A stretch of DNA of 32,412 bases. Source: an uncultured Cryomorphaceae bacterium. GTDB taxonomy: Bacteria; Bacteroidota; Bacteroidia; Flavobacteriales; Schleiferiaceae. Positions within the stretch are counted from its first letter, which is position 1. Each line of letters starts with the position of its first letter. The DNA is taken from contig CAKZNE010000321.1 of NCBI GenBank assembly GCA_937129395.1, forward strand, positions 1 to 32,412. Direction: 5' to 3'. The notes under the pieces are model-generated. The model searched no databases. It saw nothing but the letters and a program-made list of their open reading frames with translations, and was not told the origin of the DNA. Both the position numbers and the translations under genes were made by a program. Below are positions 1 to 8,001 of the stretch, in pieces.

Positions 1-759
1 CCTCAGGATGATGGAATTATTCCAGACGAACCTAAACACCACCATGCCAACCGAGTAGTTCCTTACCCCTATTTGCGAGAGGCTGATATCCTCTGGCAGA
101 CAAGACATTGGGAAAGAATTGATCTGCGTGAAAAAATTAATCACGGATTATACTATCCAGTAGTACCAATTCCAGATCGAAAGTCGTTATTTGACGTTCT
201 TTTAGATGGTATTATGAGTGAGGGAACCATTATCGAGGTTTATGCGGACCATAGATTTGAAATTCCGTACACACCTGAGCAAGTTGCCTCTTATGCAGAA
301 CAAGTAGATACAACATTCGATATTGATGACCCGAATGTAATTATCCTTATTGATACAATTCGAATTAGACCAAAGGACGTTGTAGCCTACGAAATTAAAT
401 CGGATTGGTATTTTGATAAGCAAAGGGGGGAAATGAAAAATCGTATAATTGGACTTTCTCCTGTTGTGAAAAACCCTCAATCTGGAGAAATTTACAATTT
501 GTTTTGGGTTTGGTTTCCAGATGCGCGCTATGCTCTTTCCACACACATTATGTTTAACAGCAATAATGATGTTCAACGATTAACATTCGATCAAGTATTC
601 CATCTTAGATATTTTAATTCCACTATTTATAGGAATGACAATGTTTACGATAGAGCCATTAAGGATTACAAAAGAAACAATCCTATGGAACAACTTTTAG
701 AAGGTCAAAGAATAAAAGAAAAGCTTCGTAATTACGAACATGATCTTTGGGAATATTAA
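1..759 (+). CDS. gldN: GldN-family gliding motility / T9SS protein (5' end outside window)
   Basis: GldN is a periplasmic component of the type IX secretion and gliding machinery, known to associate with the GldK lipoprotein ring. The reading frame is open from base 1, so the gene starts upstream; the TTG at 73 is a Leu codon inside the conserved YLREADILW segment, not a start. 252 residues are visible. Family hallmarks include LREADILW, a WERIDLREK-like stretch, YFDKQRGEMKNRIIG, LFWVWFPDAR and the ending EHDLWEY. The protein closely resembles the complete paralogue at 1910-2701 along its whole length. In this phylum gldK, gldL and gldM normally precede gldN, so they are expected just left of the window. 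A strong terminator follows at 784-813. Family assignment is very secure; which of the two copies is the true gldN and which the gldO-like paralogue is inferred from position. Confidence 0.93.
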   Translation, partial: PQDDGIIPDEPKHHHANRVVPYPYLREADILWQTRHWERIDLREKINHGLYYPVVPIPDRKSLFDVLLDGIMSEGTIIEVYADHRFEIPYTPEQVASYAEQVDTTFDIDDPNVIILIDTIRIRPKDVVAYEIKSDWYFDKQRGEMKNRIIGLSPVVKNPQSGEIYNLFWVWFPDARYALSTHIMFNSNNDVQRLTFDQVFHLRYFNSTIYRNDNVYDRAIKDYKRNNPMEQLLEGQRIKEKLRNYEHDLWEY

Positions 760-783
760 TATCATTTCCATTTTAAAATAATG

Positions 784-813
784 AAACCCTTCCGATATTC
801 GGGAGGGTTTTTT
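784..813 (+). terminator. Rho-independent terminator after gldN copy 1
   Basis: The 11-bp stem 785-795 pairs with 799-809 (one G-T wobble) around the 3-nt loop TAT. It can be extended by one A-T pair and runs into a T-tract at 808-813. It ends the presumed gldKLMN transcript only 11 bp before the next ATG, so the oxidoreductase gene probably depends on readthrough or on a promoter overlapping the hairpin. Confidence 0.9.
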
Positions 814-824
814 GTTTCTCCTTT

Positions 825-1844
825 ATGGCAAAAAAGAAATACTTAATCATCGGTCAAGGAATTGCAGGCAGTGTTTTGGCACTCGAAATGTATCATAGAA
901 AAATGGACTTTGTTGTAGTTGACCAGCCCAAATTATCCAGCTCTTCAAAAATAGCCGCCGGTGTGGTAAATCCAGTTGTACTAAAACGCTTAAAAATGGT
1001 ACAAGGAGCTGAAAATTTCTTGGATCATTCGGAAAGCTTTTATAAACTGTGGCAGAACAATCTACAAAGCGAATTTTACCATCAAATTCCTATTTGTCAT
1101 TTGTTTTGGGATCAAGAAAGTCAGAACAATTGGATGGAAAAATCGGCCAACCTGCCTTTTAGTAGATTTCTGGGAGTAGTAAATCCCAAAAGTCCAAGGT
1201 TTTTTAATCCAGAATATGGTTTTGGGAAAATGAAAGAAACATCGTGGATGGACACTTTTAAATTCTTAAATCAGGTTCGGCAATATTTAAAAAAAGAAGG
1301 GAGACTAGAGGAATTGGAGATTGAATGGAAAAACCTTAAAAACCTTAAGGAAAAACATCAAGCATCTGAAATCATAATTTGTAATGGTCACTTGTTAAAG
1401 GAGCAAGGAAGCTATTCCCAGCTATTTTCAGCAACTAGAGGCGAACTTTTAACGATTAGGAGTTCAGACATTCCTGAGGATGTTATATTTCATGCAGGCG
1501 TGTTTATTCTTCCAATAGGAAACAAACATTTTAAGGTAGGAGCAACCTATCATTGGGACAATCTAAGAGACGAACCTTCAGAAGATGGAAAGACCAAACT
1601 TATAAAGCAATTGGAAAAAATGTTCTCCGGCAACTATGAAATTGTTAAGCACGAAGCTGGGGTTCGTCCAAACACCCAAGATCGCAAACCACTATTAGGA
1701 AAAAAAGATGGGCATTATATTTTTAACGGACTTGGATCGAGGGGTGTTTTAATGGCTCCTTATTTGGCAAACATTCTAGTAGACAATTTGGAAAAGGGGC
1801 TTCCTATCCCAAAAGAATATGATATCAAACGCTTCTTTGATTAA
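825..1844 (+). CDS. FAD-dependent oxidoreductase, DAO (D-amino acid oxidase) superfamily
   Basis: A 339-residue protein with an N-terminal Rossmann dinucleotide fold (GQGIAGS at residues 10-16, followed by the acidic end of beta-2 near VVVDQP). Its DAO-type C-terminus contains AGVRPNTQDRKPLLG and NGLGSRGVLMAPYLA, which in this superfamily contact FAD and close the active site. The C-terminal pattern is like the FAD domain of MnmC and glycine/D-amino-acid oxidases, but the substrate cannot be deduced. No signal peptide, so it is cytosolic. It lies between two gldN-family genes on the same strand. Start is the ATG at 825, right after the terminator T-tract; no Shine-Dalgarno is visible, as usual in Bacteroidota. 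Confidence 0.85.
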   Translation: MAKKKYLIIGQGIAGSVLALEMYHRKMDFVVVDQPKLSSSSKIAAGVVNPVVLKRLKMVQGAENFLDHSESFYKLWQNNLQSEFYHQIPICHLFWDQESQNNWMEKSANLPFSRFLGVVNPKSPRFFNPEYGFGKMKETSWMDTFKFLNQVRQYLKKEGRLEELEIEWKNLKNLKEKHQASEIIICNGHLLKEQGSYSQLFSATRGELLTIRSSDIPEDVIFHAGVFILPIGNKHFKVGATYHWDNLRDEPSEDGKTKLIKQLEKMFSGNYEIVKHEAGVRPNTQDRKPLLGKKDGHYIFNGLGSRGVLMAPYLANILVDNLEKGLPIPKEYDIKRFFD

Positions 1845-1909
1845 AAGGGAAACCAAAAAAATACAATAGGATAGGAAATTTTCAGTTTTATTTCAATTAC
1901 AAATCTGGC

Positions 1910-2701
1910 ATGAGAACTCTTTTTCTTATCGTAATACTATTGCTTTTGGAAATCCCAATAATGGGCCAGGTTGAAAAACCAATCCAATCCCCAACACGAT
2001 ATATCCCCTATCCCCATTTAAGAGAAGCTGATATTTTATGGCAAAAGCGACATTGGGAAAGAATAGAACTCAAGGAAAAGGCGAATCTTCATTTGTTCTA
2101 CCCCATGACCGATCTACCTTTCAGAAAATCACTATTTAATGTATTACTTCATGGGATTTATGATACATTAATAACCCAAGTTTTTGCAGATGATAAATTT
2201 GAAATCCCCTATTCCCTTCAGCAAGTTGCAAATTATGCTTCACGAATAGACACCGTTTTTGATCAAGATGATCCAAGCATTATTATTCTTATTGACACCA
2301 TAAAAATCCGCCCCAAAGATGTTTTGGCCTATGAACTTAAGTCGGATTGGTATTTTGACAAACAACGAGGGGAAATGAAAAATAGGATTATCGGTATTTC
2401 ACCGATTATAAAAGATCCCCAAACTCAAGAAGTGTATAATTTATTTTGGATTTGGTTTCCCGATGCCCGTTGGGTGATGACTCAACATTTCACTTTCAAC
2501 AAACATAATTTCGTAAACAGGCCCAATTACGATGATGTTTTTAGCATGCGTTTTTTCGTTTCTCACATCGTGAAAGAGAACAACGTTTACGACCGCGCCA
2601 TTAAGGAATACAAAAGGAATTCACCCATGGATCAATTACTTGAAGGCCAAAGGATAAAACTGGAACTTCAAAATATCGAGCATGATTTGTGGGAATATTA
2701 A
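1910..2701 (+). CDS. GldN-family gliding motility / T9SS protein, second copy (GldO-like)
   Basis: A complete 263-residue paralogue of the gene at 1-759. Residues 1-19 form a signal peptide ending near IMGQ, consistent with periplasmic export. The mature part shares PYPHLREADILW, RPKDVLAYELKSDWYF, KQRGEMKNRIIG, LFWIWFPDAR and the final EHDLWEY with copy 1. In Flavobacterium johnsoniae GldN and GldO are partly redundant T9SS components, and this copy may play the GldO role. Unlike a simple tandem pair, the two copies are separated here by an oxidoreductase gene. No obvious promoter is seen in 1845-1909. Family very secure; symbol withheld because the orthology of each copy is not settled. Confidence 0.92.
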   Translation: MRTLFLIVILLLLEIPIMGQVEKPIQSPTRYIPYPHLREADILWQKRHWERIELKEKANLHLFYPMTDLPFRKSLFNVLLHGIYDTLITQVFADDKFEIPYSLQQVANYASRIDTVFDQDDPSIIILIDTIKIRPKDVLAYELKSDWYFDKQRGEMKNRIIGISPIIKDPQTQEVYNLFWIWFPDARWVMTQHFTFNKHNFVNRPNYDDVFSMRFFVSHIVKENNVYDRAIKEYKRNSPMDQLLEGQRIKLELQNIEHDLWEY

Positions 2702-2774
2702 ATCCTAAATAGCCCTCCCCTTTTTAAGATTTCAAATTTTACTAAAAGATAGCTTTCTAATTCATTAAGCCGCT

Positions 2775-2782
2775 TATTTTTG
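2775..2782 (+). promoter_or_regulatory. Bacteroidota-type -7 box (TATTTTTG) for the ABC-F gene
   Basis: An exact TAnnTTTG match lies six bases upstream of the ATG at 2789. No good -33 TTG is seen. The transcript would begin at or within a few bases of the ATG, suggesting a leaderless mRNA. Confidence 0.55.
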
Positions 2783-2788
2783 CAGCTT

Positions 2789-4735
2789 ATGATTGGAATC
2801 CAGAATATTCAACTGCAATACAACGACCGACGTATTTTTGACGGGGTAAGTTTTTTAATAAACCCAAGTGATAAAATAGGTTTGGTGGGAAGCAATGGTG
2901 CTGGAAAATCCACATTATTAAAAATTATTAACGGAGAGATCTCCAGCGATGGTGGACATATTTCCAAACCAAAGGGCTTCAAAATCGGCTACCTCCCTCA
3001 AGAATTACCCTTATATGATGGAAGAACGGTTTGGGAAGAAGCCGAATCTGCCCTTAGTGAGGTGAAAAGTATCGAAGCCAAAATTGAAGAAATTAATCAT
3101 CAATTGGCTACCCGTGAAGATTATGAAAGTGATTCTTATTTAGGAATAATTGAAGATCTAAACCATCTCACGGAACGCTTTAATATGGTGGGCGGTTATA
3201 CCTATCACGGCGATCTAGAAAAAATCCTAGCAGGTTTAGGTTTTAAATCCGAAGACTTCCACCGACAAACAACAGAATTTAGCGGTGGATGGCGAATGAG
3301 AATTGAGCTGGCCAAACTTCTTTTAAGTCCTCATGATTTACTTTTACTAGATGAACCTACCAACCACTTGGATATTCATTCCATAGTGTGGTTGGAAAGC
3401 TTTTTAAGCGATTATGAAGGCGCGATTGTTATGGTTTCGCACGATAGAGCATTCCTAGACAATATCACCAAAAGAACTGTGGAAGTTGTAAAGGGAAAAG
3501 TCTTTGATTATCCTGTTTCCTATACAAAGTTTACCAATTTTAGAGCAGAAAGAAGGGAACAACAAATGTTGGCTCTCAAAAACCAAGACAAAGAAATAAA
3601 GCACACGGAACAGCTTATAGAGAAGTTTCGATACAAGGCCAGCAAAGCGTCTTTTGCCCAAAATCTAATTAAAAAATTAGATAATATGGATCGCATTGAA
3701 ATTGACGATGACGACAGCCGAAAAATAAATTTCCGCTTCCCTCCTGCTCCCCGTGCAGGGAAAATTGTGGTGAAATCCGAAAAGGTTGGAAAATCCTATG
3801 ACGAAAAAGTCATCTTCAAAAATGTGGATTTAGAAGTTGTTCGTCATGATAAAGTTGCCTTTGTTGGGCAGAATGGACAGGGGAAATCTACTCTTGTAAA
3901 AATTATCGCTGAAAAATTAGCCCATCATGGTAATTTAGAACTTGGGCATAATGTGGACATAGGATATTACGCCCAAGAGCAAGCTAAAACCTTAGATGGA
4001 AATATTACTCTATTGCAAACCATTGAAGATGCTGCACCGGAAGATTTACGAAAAAGAGCTCGTGACTTTTTGGGTTCCTTTCTTTTTAGTGGTGAAGATG
4101 TAGAGAAAAAAGTGAAGGTGCTTTCTGGTGGTGAAAAAGGTCGTTTGGCTTTATGTAAACTTCTACTTCACCCTCATAATTTATTGGTGATGGATGAACC
4201 TACCAATCACCTGGATATGAGAAGTAAGGAAATGCTAAAAAATGCATTGGCCAATTACGATGGAACTCTTATTGTGGTTTCTCACGACAGGTATTTTCTT
4301 CAAGGATTAACGGATAAAATATTTGAATTCCGTGAAGGAAAAGTAAAGGAATTTGTAGGTTCCATCGATGAGTATTTGGAAGCCCGTAAGTTTGATGATT
4401 TCCGCCAGGTGGAGCATAAAGCCAAAGAAGAGGTTGCCGCCCAAAAATCTTCATCTTCGAAAAATGATAGGGAGGAACGCAAACAACTGGATAGAGATTT
4501 AAGGAAGGCCGAGAAATTGGTTAAAAATTTAGAATCCAAAATTGAGGATATGGAAACTAAACTTTCCGACCTTGATGACAAGCTAAATGATCCTGAAAAA
4601 TTCAAAATTATAAGCGCAGAAGATCCCAACTTTTACCAAAAGTATGAAGCCGACCAAGAAAAGTTGGTTAAACTAATGACAGATTGGGAATTAGCCTTAA
4701 AAGATTACGAGAAATTAGAGAAAAAGTCTTCCTAG
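2789..4735 (+). CDS. ABC-F family ATPase (Uup/EttA-type ribosome-associated factor)
   Basis: A 648-residue soluble protein with two ABC cassettes and no membrane domain, typical of ABC-F translation factors. Cassette 1: Walker A GSNGAGKST (34-42), signature FSGGW (164-168), Walker B LLLLDE (184-189). Cassette 2: Walker A GQNGQGKST (360-368), signature LSGGE (445-449), Walker B LLVMDE (465-470). Both carry the PTNHLD extension characteristic of ABC-F. The linker (about 245-320) is charged and helical, and residues from about 540 form a Lys/Glu-rich coiled coil like the C-terminal domain of Uup. The start is ATG 2789; the in-frame TTG at 2780 lies inside the promoter box. The 3' end overlaps the convergent lipase gene by four bases (4732-4735). 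The role in resolving stalled or structured ribosome complexes is inferred from family. Confidence 0.93.
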   Translation: MIGIQNIQLQYNDRRIFDGVSFLINPSDKIGLVGSNGAGKSTLLKIINGEISSDGGHISKPKGFKIGYLPQELPLYDGRTVWEEAESALSEVKSIEAKIEEINHQLATREDYESDSYLGIIEDLNHLTERFNMVGGYTYHGDLEKILAGLGFKSEDFHRQTTEFSGGWRMRIELAKLLLSPHDLLLLDEPTNHLDIHSIVWLESFLSDYEGAIVMVSHDRAFLDNITKRTVEVVKGKVFDYPVSYTKFTNFRAERREQQMLALKNQDKEIKHTEQLIEKFRYKASKASFAQNLIKKLDNMDRIEIDDDDSRKINFRFPPAPRAGKIVVKSEKVGKSYDEKVIFKNVDLEVVRHDKVAFVGQNGQGKSTLVKIIAEKLAHHGNLELGHNVDIGYYAQEQAKTLDGNITLLQTIEDAAPEDLRKRARDFLGSFLFSGEDVEKKVKVLSGGEKGRLALCKLLLHPHNLLVMDEPTNHLDMRSKEMLKNALANYDGTLIVVSHDRYFLQGLTDKIFEFREGKVKEFVGSIDEYLEARKFDDFRQVEHKAKEEVAAQKSSSSKNDREERKQLDRDLRKAEKLVKNLESKIEDMETKLSDLDDKLNDPEKFKIISAEDPNFYQKYEADQEKLVKLMTDWELALKDYEKLEKKSS

Positions 4736-6147
4736 TAAACGGCTAGGTAACTTGTTCCAACAACTCCTTTTTCAGTGATACGTAGCACATAAGATCCCTT
4801 TTCCAATTCGCTAATGCTCATTGGAGAATGAACTTTTACTAAGGCGCTTTTAATGAATCTCCCTTGCATATCGAAAATGGCAACTTCCGCTTCTTCCTCC
4901 AAACCAGATATTGAAATAGAATTTTGAGCTGGATTTGGGTAAATACTAACCAAGCCCTTTCTCATTCTTTCGTCGATTCCAATATTTACACAAGCCGTTC
5001 CTTCAACATTAAAAAAGGCATTAGCTTTTGTGATGGAAGGTGTTACACAACCACCATGAGTTGTGGCTCCGTTATTAACAGCAACAACACTTGCTGCCCC
5101 CTTGGCATTCATACTATCCCTCGCCACCAAAGAATTTTGAAAATTAACTTGTTCATCTTGAGTACAATAGTAAAGCTCCATAGGAAAAGAAGGAGTCCAA
5201 TCGTAATTGTCATTATCTGCTAAGGCCCTCCAAATTGGGTGATTTTGACTACTCGCTGTGGCATTAAGATTAGCTATTACTGAATCTTGAATAAAATCAG
5301 ATAAAACCATAGGTAATTTATCATTTACAGAATCCATTGGATAAGTCCCATCAAAATAAGGAGGTATAGTTTGATCGTATGGAGCTTTTAAAATATCAGA
5401 ATAATTGGTGAAAATATTTCCATAAACTCTGTTATAAGCAAATAATAAATAACAAACATATCCAGGGTTCGAATAAGGCTGGTTGGATAATAAAACAGCA
5501 GATTGTGAACCACTCATATTATAAGGTCCGGAAGCTGGGCCTACCGCTTTAATATCAAATTCGCTAAGCAAATTATTGTCTTGAATGTATTTCGCAGTGG
5601 CCATAGCTGCATGTCCACCTTGTGAATAACCGGTTAAAAACACTTCACCATTTAAACTAACCGTTAATGAATCATTTACAAATTCTCTAGCCGCTCTCAT
5701 TAAATCAATTGCGGCAGTTGCTTCGGATTCTGCATGAACATAAGGATGCAAACCTGCATTTATTCCCAATCCCAAATAATCTGGAGCTGTAGCAATTCTA
5801 CCTGCGCTTGCCATTATTTTTGGTATTAGGGATTCTGAATTATTATGGGAAGGCACATTGTCTTTTTCCAAAACAGTACCATGACTGTAAGAAACAAGTC
5901 CAAACATATCACAACCCGAATTTACTGGAATCATTATAGCGCCGCTGGCAATGGTAGGACTTCCGTCGATATCCGTAGTATTATAGGTAATTTTATAAGT
6001 ATCCACGTCATATTGAGCTGCAGGATTTACAAATCCTAAAATCTGCGCAGAAGCAGAATTAAGAAACTCAGCAGAAACTAATTTTTGGCCTTGAGCGGTT
6101 ATAAGTAAAAAGCAAAAACTGAAACTAAAATATAATGATTTATTCAT
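4732..6147 (-). CDS. Secreted alpha/beta-hydrolase (secretory-lipase type) with T9SS sorting domain
   Basis: A 471-residue exported enzyme. Residues 1-20 are a signal peptide. The hydrolase core has the nucleophile elbow GYSQGG (Ser175). Asp331 (TQDEQV) and His364 (ATTHGG) are the likely rest of the triad, in the order typical of secretory lipases. Residues from about 397 form a type A T9SS C-terminal domain (YPNPAQNSISI, then DMQGR and LEKGSYVLRI), so the product should cross the outer membrane through the T9SS encoded partly at the left of this window. Lipase versus other esterase activity cannot be decided from sequence. Promoter candidate at 6163-6191. The stop codon overlaps that of the ABC-F gene. 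Confidence 0.87.
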   Translation of the reverse strand: MNKSLYFSFSFCFLLITAQGQKLVSAEFLNSASAQILGFVNPAAQYDVDTYKITYNTTDIDGSPTIASGAIMIPVNSGCDMFGLVSYSHGTVLEKDNVPSHNNSESLIPKIMASAGRIATAPDYLGLGINAGLHPYVHAESEATAAIDLMRAAREFVNDSLTVSLNGEVFLTGYSQGGHAAMATAKYIQDNNLLSEFDIKAVGPASGPYNMSGSQSAVLLSNQPYSNPGYVCYLLFAYNRVYGNIFTNYSDILKAPYDQTIPPYFDGTYPMDSVNDKLPMVLSDFIQDSVIANLNATASSQNHPIWRALADNDNYDWTPSFPMELYYCTQDEQVNFQNSLVARDSMNAKGAASVVAVNNGATTHGGCVTPSITKANAFFNVEGTACVNIGIDERMRKGLVSIYPNPAQNSISISGLEEEAEVAIFDMQGRFIKSALVKVHSPMSISELEKGSYVLRITEKGVVGTSYLAVY

Positions 6148-6162
6148 CTTGGTGATTTTTGC

Positions 6163-6191
6163 TAAAGATAGGCACTAATATTAAATGGCAA
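6163..6191 (-). promoter_or_regulatory. Promoter candidate for the lipase gene
   Basis: On the minus strand TTG (6189-6191), an 18-bp spacer and TATCTTTA (6163-6170) fit the Bacteroidota TTG / TAnnTTTG pattern except for the final A. It lies 15 bp upstream of the ATG at 6147. The divergent lipoprotein gene begins at 6241, so its own promoter must share this 94-bp gap. Confidence 0.45.
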
Positions 6192-6240
6192 TCCCTCATT
6201 TTCATTTTGATTTGTTGGATTAAGCACCTTAATTTGAAAA

Positions 6241-6768
6241 ATGAAAGGGATAAAAATTTACATGGGGTTGGTATTGGCCCTATTAGTGAGCTGCAACAAC
6301 TCAAATTCACCGGAAACGGTTATTTCGGAAGATTATGTGGAGCCTGGTTTTAAATTAGATCCAAACCGAAAAGATCCCAATGAAAGAATCTTTATTCCTG
6401 AAGAATGGAATCCAGAACTAATCTATAATTCATGGAAAATATCTTCTATTAAAACAAGAGATGAAATGCAATTAATTGGTTGCGACGAAACTCGTGAAAT
6501 TGCTTTTACCAAAACTAAAAATGGCAGTCAATCTGGGATTAGTCATTTTGCTATGGAAATTAGCCAAAACGATGAAAACTGCCCTGCGATTAGTCGCAAA
6601 ACAGTTTGGTATTTTAACCCCTACACTGAAAGGGAGGCTGTATTAATAAACCTCCCTTTGGCAGGACAATTTGTATCTGGTTCTTTTAAGGTAATTGGGT
6701 TAAACTCTGAATCGATGACTTTGATCAAAGATTTTTACCAGATTCAGTTTAGTAGAATCAAGCCTTAA
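6241..6768 (+). CDS. Small lipoprotein, possibly lipocalin-like
   Basis: A 175-residue protein with a lipoprotein signal: hydrophobic segment LVLALLV followed by the lipobox LVSC with Cys18 as the lipidated residue, then the Asn/Ser-rich tether NNSNS. The rest has a conserved-looking Trp (NSWKISSIK), Cys pairs (residues near GCDE and ENCPAI) and a beta-rich C-terminal half, reminiscent of the short lipocalin-like lipoproteins common in Bacteroidota. No specific family can be named with confidence. Start is ATG 6241; other starts upstream in another frame are shadows. Its stop overlaps the rtcB stop by four bases (6765-6768). Confidence 0.75.
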   Translation: MKGIKIYMGLVLALLVSCNNSNSPETVISEDYVEPGFKLDPNRKDPNERIFIPEEWNPELIYNSWKISSIKTRDEMQLIGCDETREIAFTKTKNGSQSGISHFAMEISQNDENCPAISRKTVWYFNPYTEREAVLINLPLAGQFVSGSFKVIGLNSESMTLIKDFYQIQFSRIKP

Positions 6769-7925
6769 CCTTTTAAAACAGCTAAAGGACTTAATTCCAC
6801 CATAATTTCGGCTAAATCAACTTGGTTTTCCATAACCTTGTCTATATCCTTGTAAGCATTTGTGGCTTCATCCAAATCGGAAACATTTCGCAGTCCGTGG
6901 ATCACTCCTTTTGTATTTAGGATTTCAATTTCCTCTTTTAAATCAAGAGTTCTTTGAGCCATTTTTCGGCTGTATTTCCTTCCTGCTCCATGAGAGCAAG
7001 AATTAAAACTTTGTGGATTTGCCAAGCCTTTAACAATAAAGGATTTTGAACCTTGAGAGCCAGGAATCATTCCCAATTCATCTTTATAAGCTCGTGTAGC
7101 TCCTTTTCGGTGTACCAAAACATTTTTGCCAAAATGGTTTTCCCAAGCCACAAAATTATGCGACTTATTAATCATTTCATCCTTTTCAAAAGCCCCTAAA
7201 ACTTCCTCCATAGACTCTATCATTCTATCCATCATCAACTTTCGGTTGGCTAAGGCAAAATCTACACAGTACTTCATTTCTTTTAGGTAATCCTTGGCTT
7301 CTTTTGTTTCAATAGGCAAAAAGGCCAATTGCATTTTTTCGGTTACCGTACTGTGAAATTTAGCATTCATCTTCTGGGCAGTTTTATTGTAATGGTTCGC
7401 CACCGTTGCACCGATATTTCGGCTACCGGAATGAATCATTAACCAAATAAAACCATCACTTCCTTTTTGGATTTCCACAAAATGGTTTCCTCCTCCTAAA
7501 GTCCCGATTTGCTTTAAAGCCCTTCGGTAGGATTTTTTTACCAAGTGTAATTCTTCATCCAGCAAAGGCATAAATTCTTCATCTTGAGCTTCATCATGAG
7601 AATTAAATCCCAATGGAATTTTTCCTCTGGCGATTCCCAATATTTTTTTAAGATTATCCTTGGAAACCTCTGTAACACTTGTTTTCACAGCGCACATTCC
7701 GCAACCAATATCTACTCCTACAGCATTTGGGATCACCACATCGGTAGTCGCCAATACAGAGCCAATTGGCATTCCGTAACCTTGATGGCAATCCGGCATT
7801 AAGGCAATATGTTTGTATGCAAAAGGCAGGTTCGCTAAATTTTTGGCTTGCTCCAATGCCCCTTCTTCTAAATCATCCAACCACATTTTGATTGGCAATC
7901 TTTCGTCTGAAATAACTTTTTTCAT
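6765..7925 (-). CDS. rtcB: RtcB-type RNA ligase (GTP-dependent, 3'-phosphate/2',3'-cyclic phosphate)
   Basis: 386 residues. RtcB joins RNA ends carrying 2',3'-cyclic phosphate or 3'-phosphate to 5'-OH, as left by many tRNA-cutting ribonucleases, using GTP and Mn2+. Active-site motifs are intact: PDCHQGYGMPIGS (44-56), GVDIGCGM (70-77; Asp72 and Cys75 as metal ligands), GGGNHFVEI (144-152; His148), IHSGSRNIG (164-172; His165), SHNFVAWE (255-262; His256), RKGAT (273-277), GSQGSKSFIV (289-298) and SCSHGAGR (309-316) with His312 as the expected guanylylated residue. Slightly shorter than the E. coli enzyme but apparently complete. It lies 74 bp downstream of the slipin gene on the same strand, with a large hairpin between them. 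This pairing places it in the RNA-repair rather than a tRNA-splicing context. Confidence 0.95.
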   Translation of the reverse strand: MKKVISDERLPIKMWLDDLEEGALEQAKNLANLPFAYKHIALMPDCHQGYGMPIGSVLATTDVVIPNAVGVDIGCGMCAVKTSVTEVSKDNLKKILGIARGKIPLGFNSHDEAQDEEFMPLLDEELHLVKKSYRRALKQIGTLGGGNHFVEIQKGSDGFIWLMIHSGSRNIGATVANHYNKTAQKMNAKFHSTVTEKMQLAFLPIETKEAKDYLKEMKYCVDFALANRKLMMDRMIESMEEVLGAFEKDEMINKSHNFVAWENHFGKNVLVHRKGATRAYKDELGMIPGSQGSKSFIVKGLANPQSFNSCSHGAGRKYSRKMAQRTLDLKEEIEILNTKGVIHGLRNVSDLDEATNAYKDIDKVMENQVDLAEIMVELSPLAVLKG

Positions 7926-7940
7926 TTTATTCTTTTTTTA

Positions 7941-8001
7941 AGTTCTCTTCATTTGGCTGGAGTTTCCAAATTCGAAACTCCAGCCTTTTAAACAGAGAAC
8001 T
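7941..8001 (-). other. Long two-part hairpin between slipin and rtcB
   Basis: An inner perfect 12-bp stem (7955-7966 with 7974-7985, 7-nt loop) is enclosed by an outer perfect 8-bp stem (7941-7948 with 7994-8001), separated by a small internal loop. The outer stem includes bases of the slipin stop codon (8000-8002), and its foot lies 15 bp before the rtcB ATG. On the minus strand no T-tract follows, so a plain intrinsic terminator is unlikely. It may be an attenuator, an mRNA-stability/processing element or a translational control site setting the slipin:RtcB ratio. Confidence 0.8.

Noticed and set aside
2780..2788. TTG start for the ABC-F gene
   Set aside because: The TTG is the end of the TAnnTTTG box; the ATG at 2789 gives the normal family start.
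7955..7985. Rho-independent terminator for slipin
   Set aside because: On the minus strand no T-run follows the stem; only the opposite direction has a short TTTT, and no plus-strand gene ends there.
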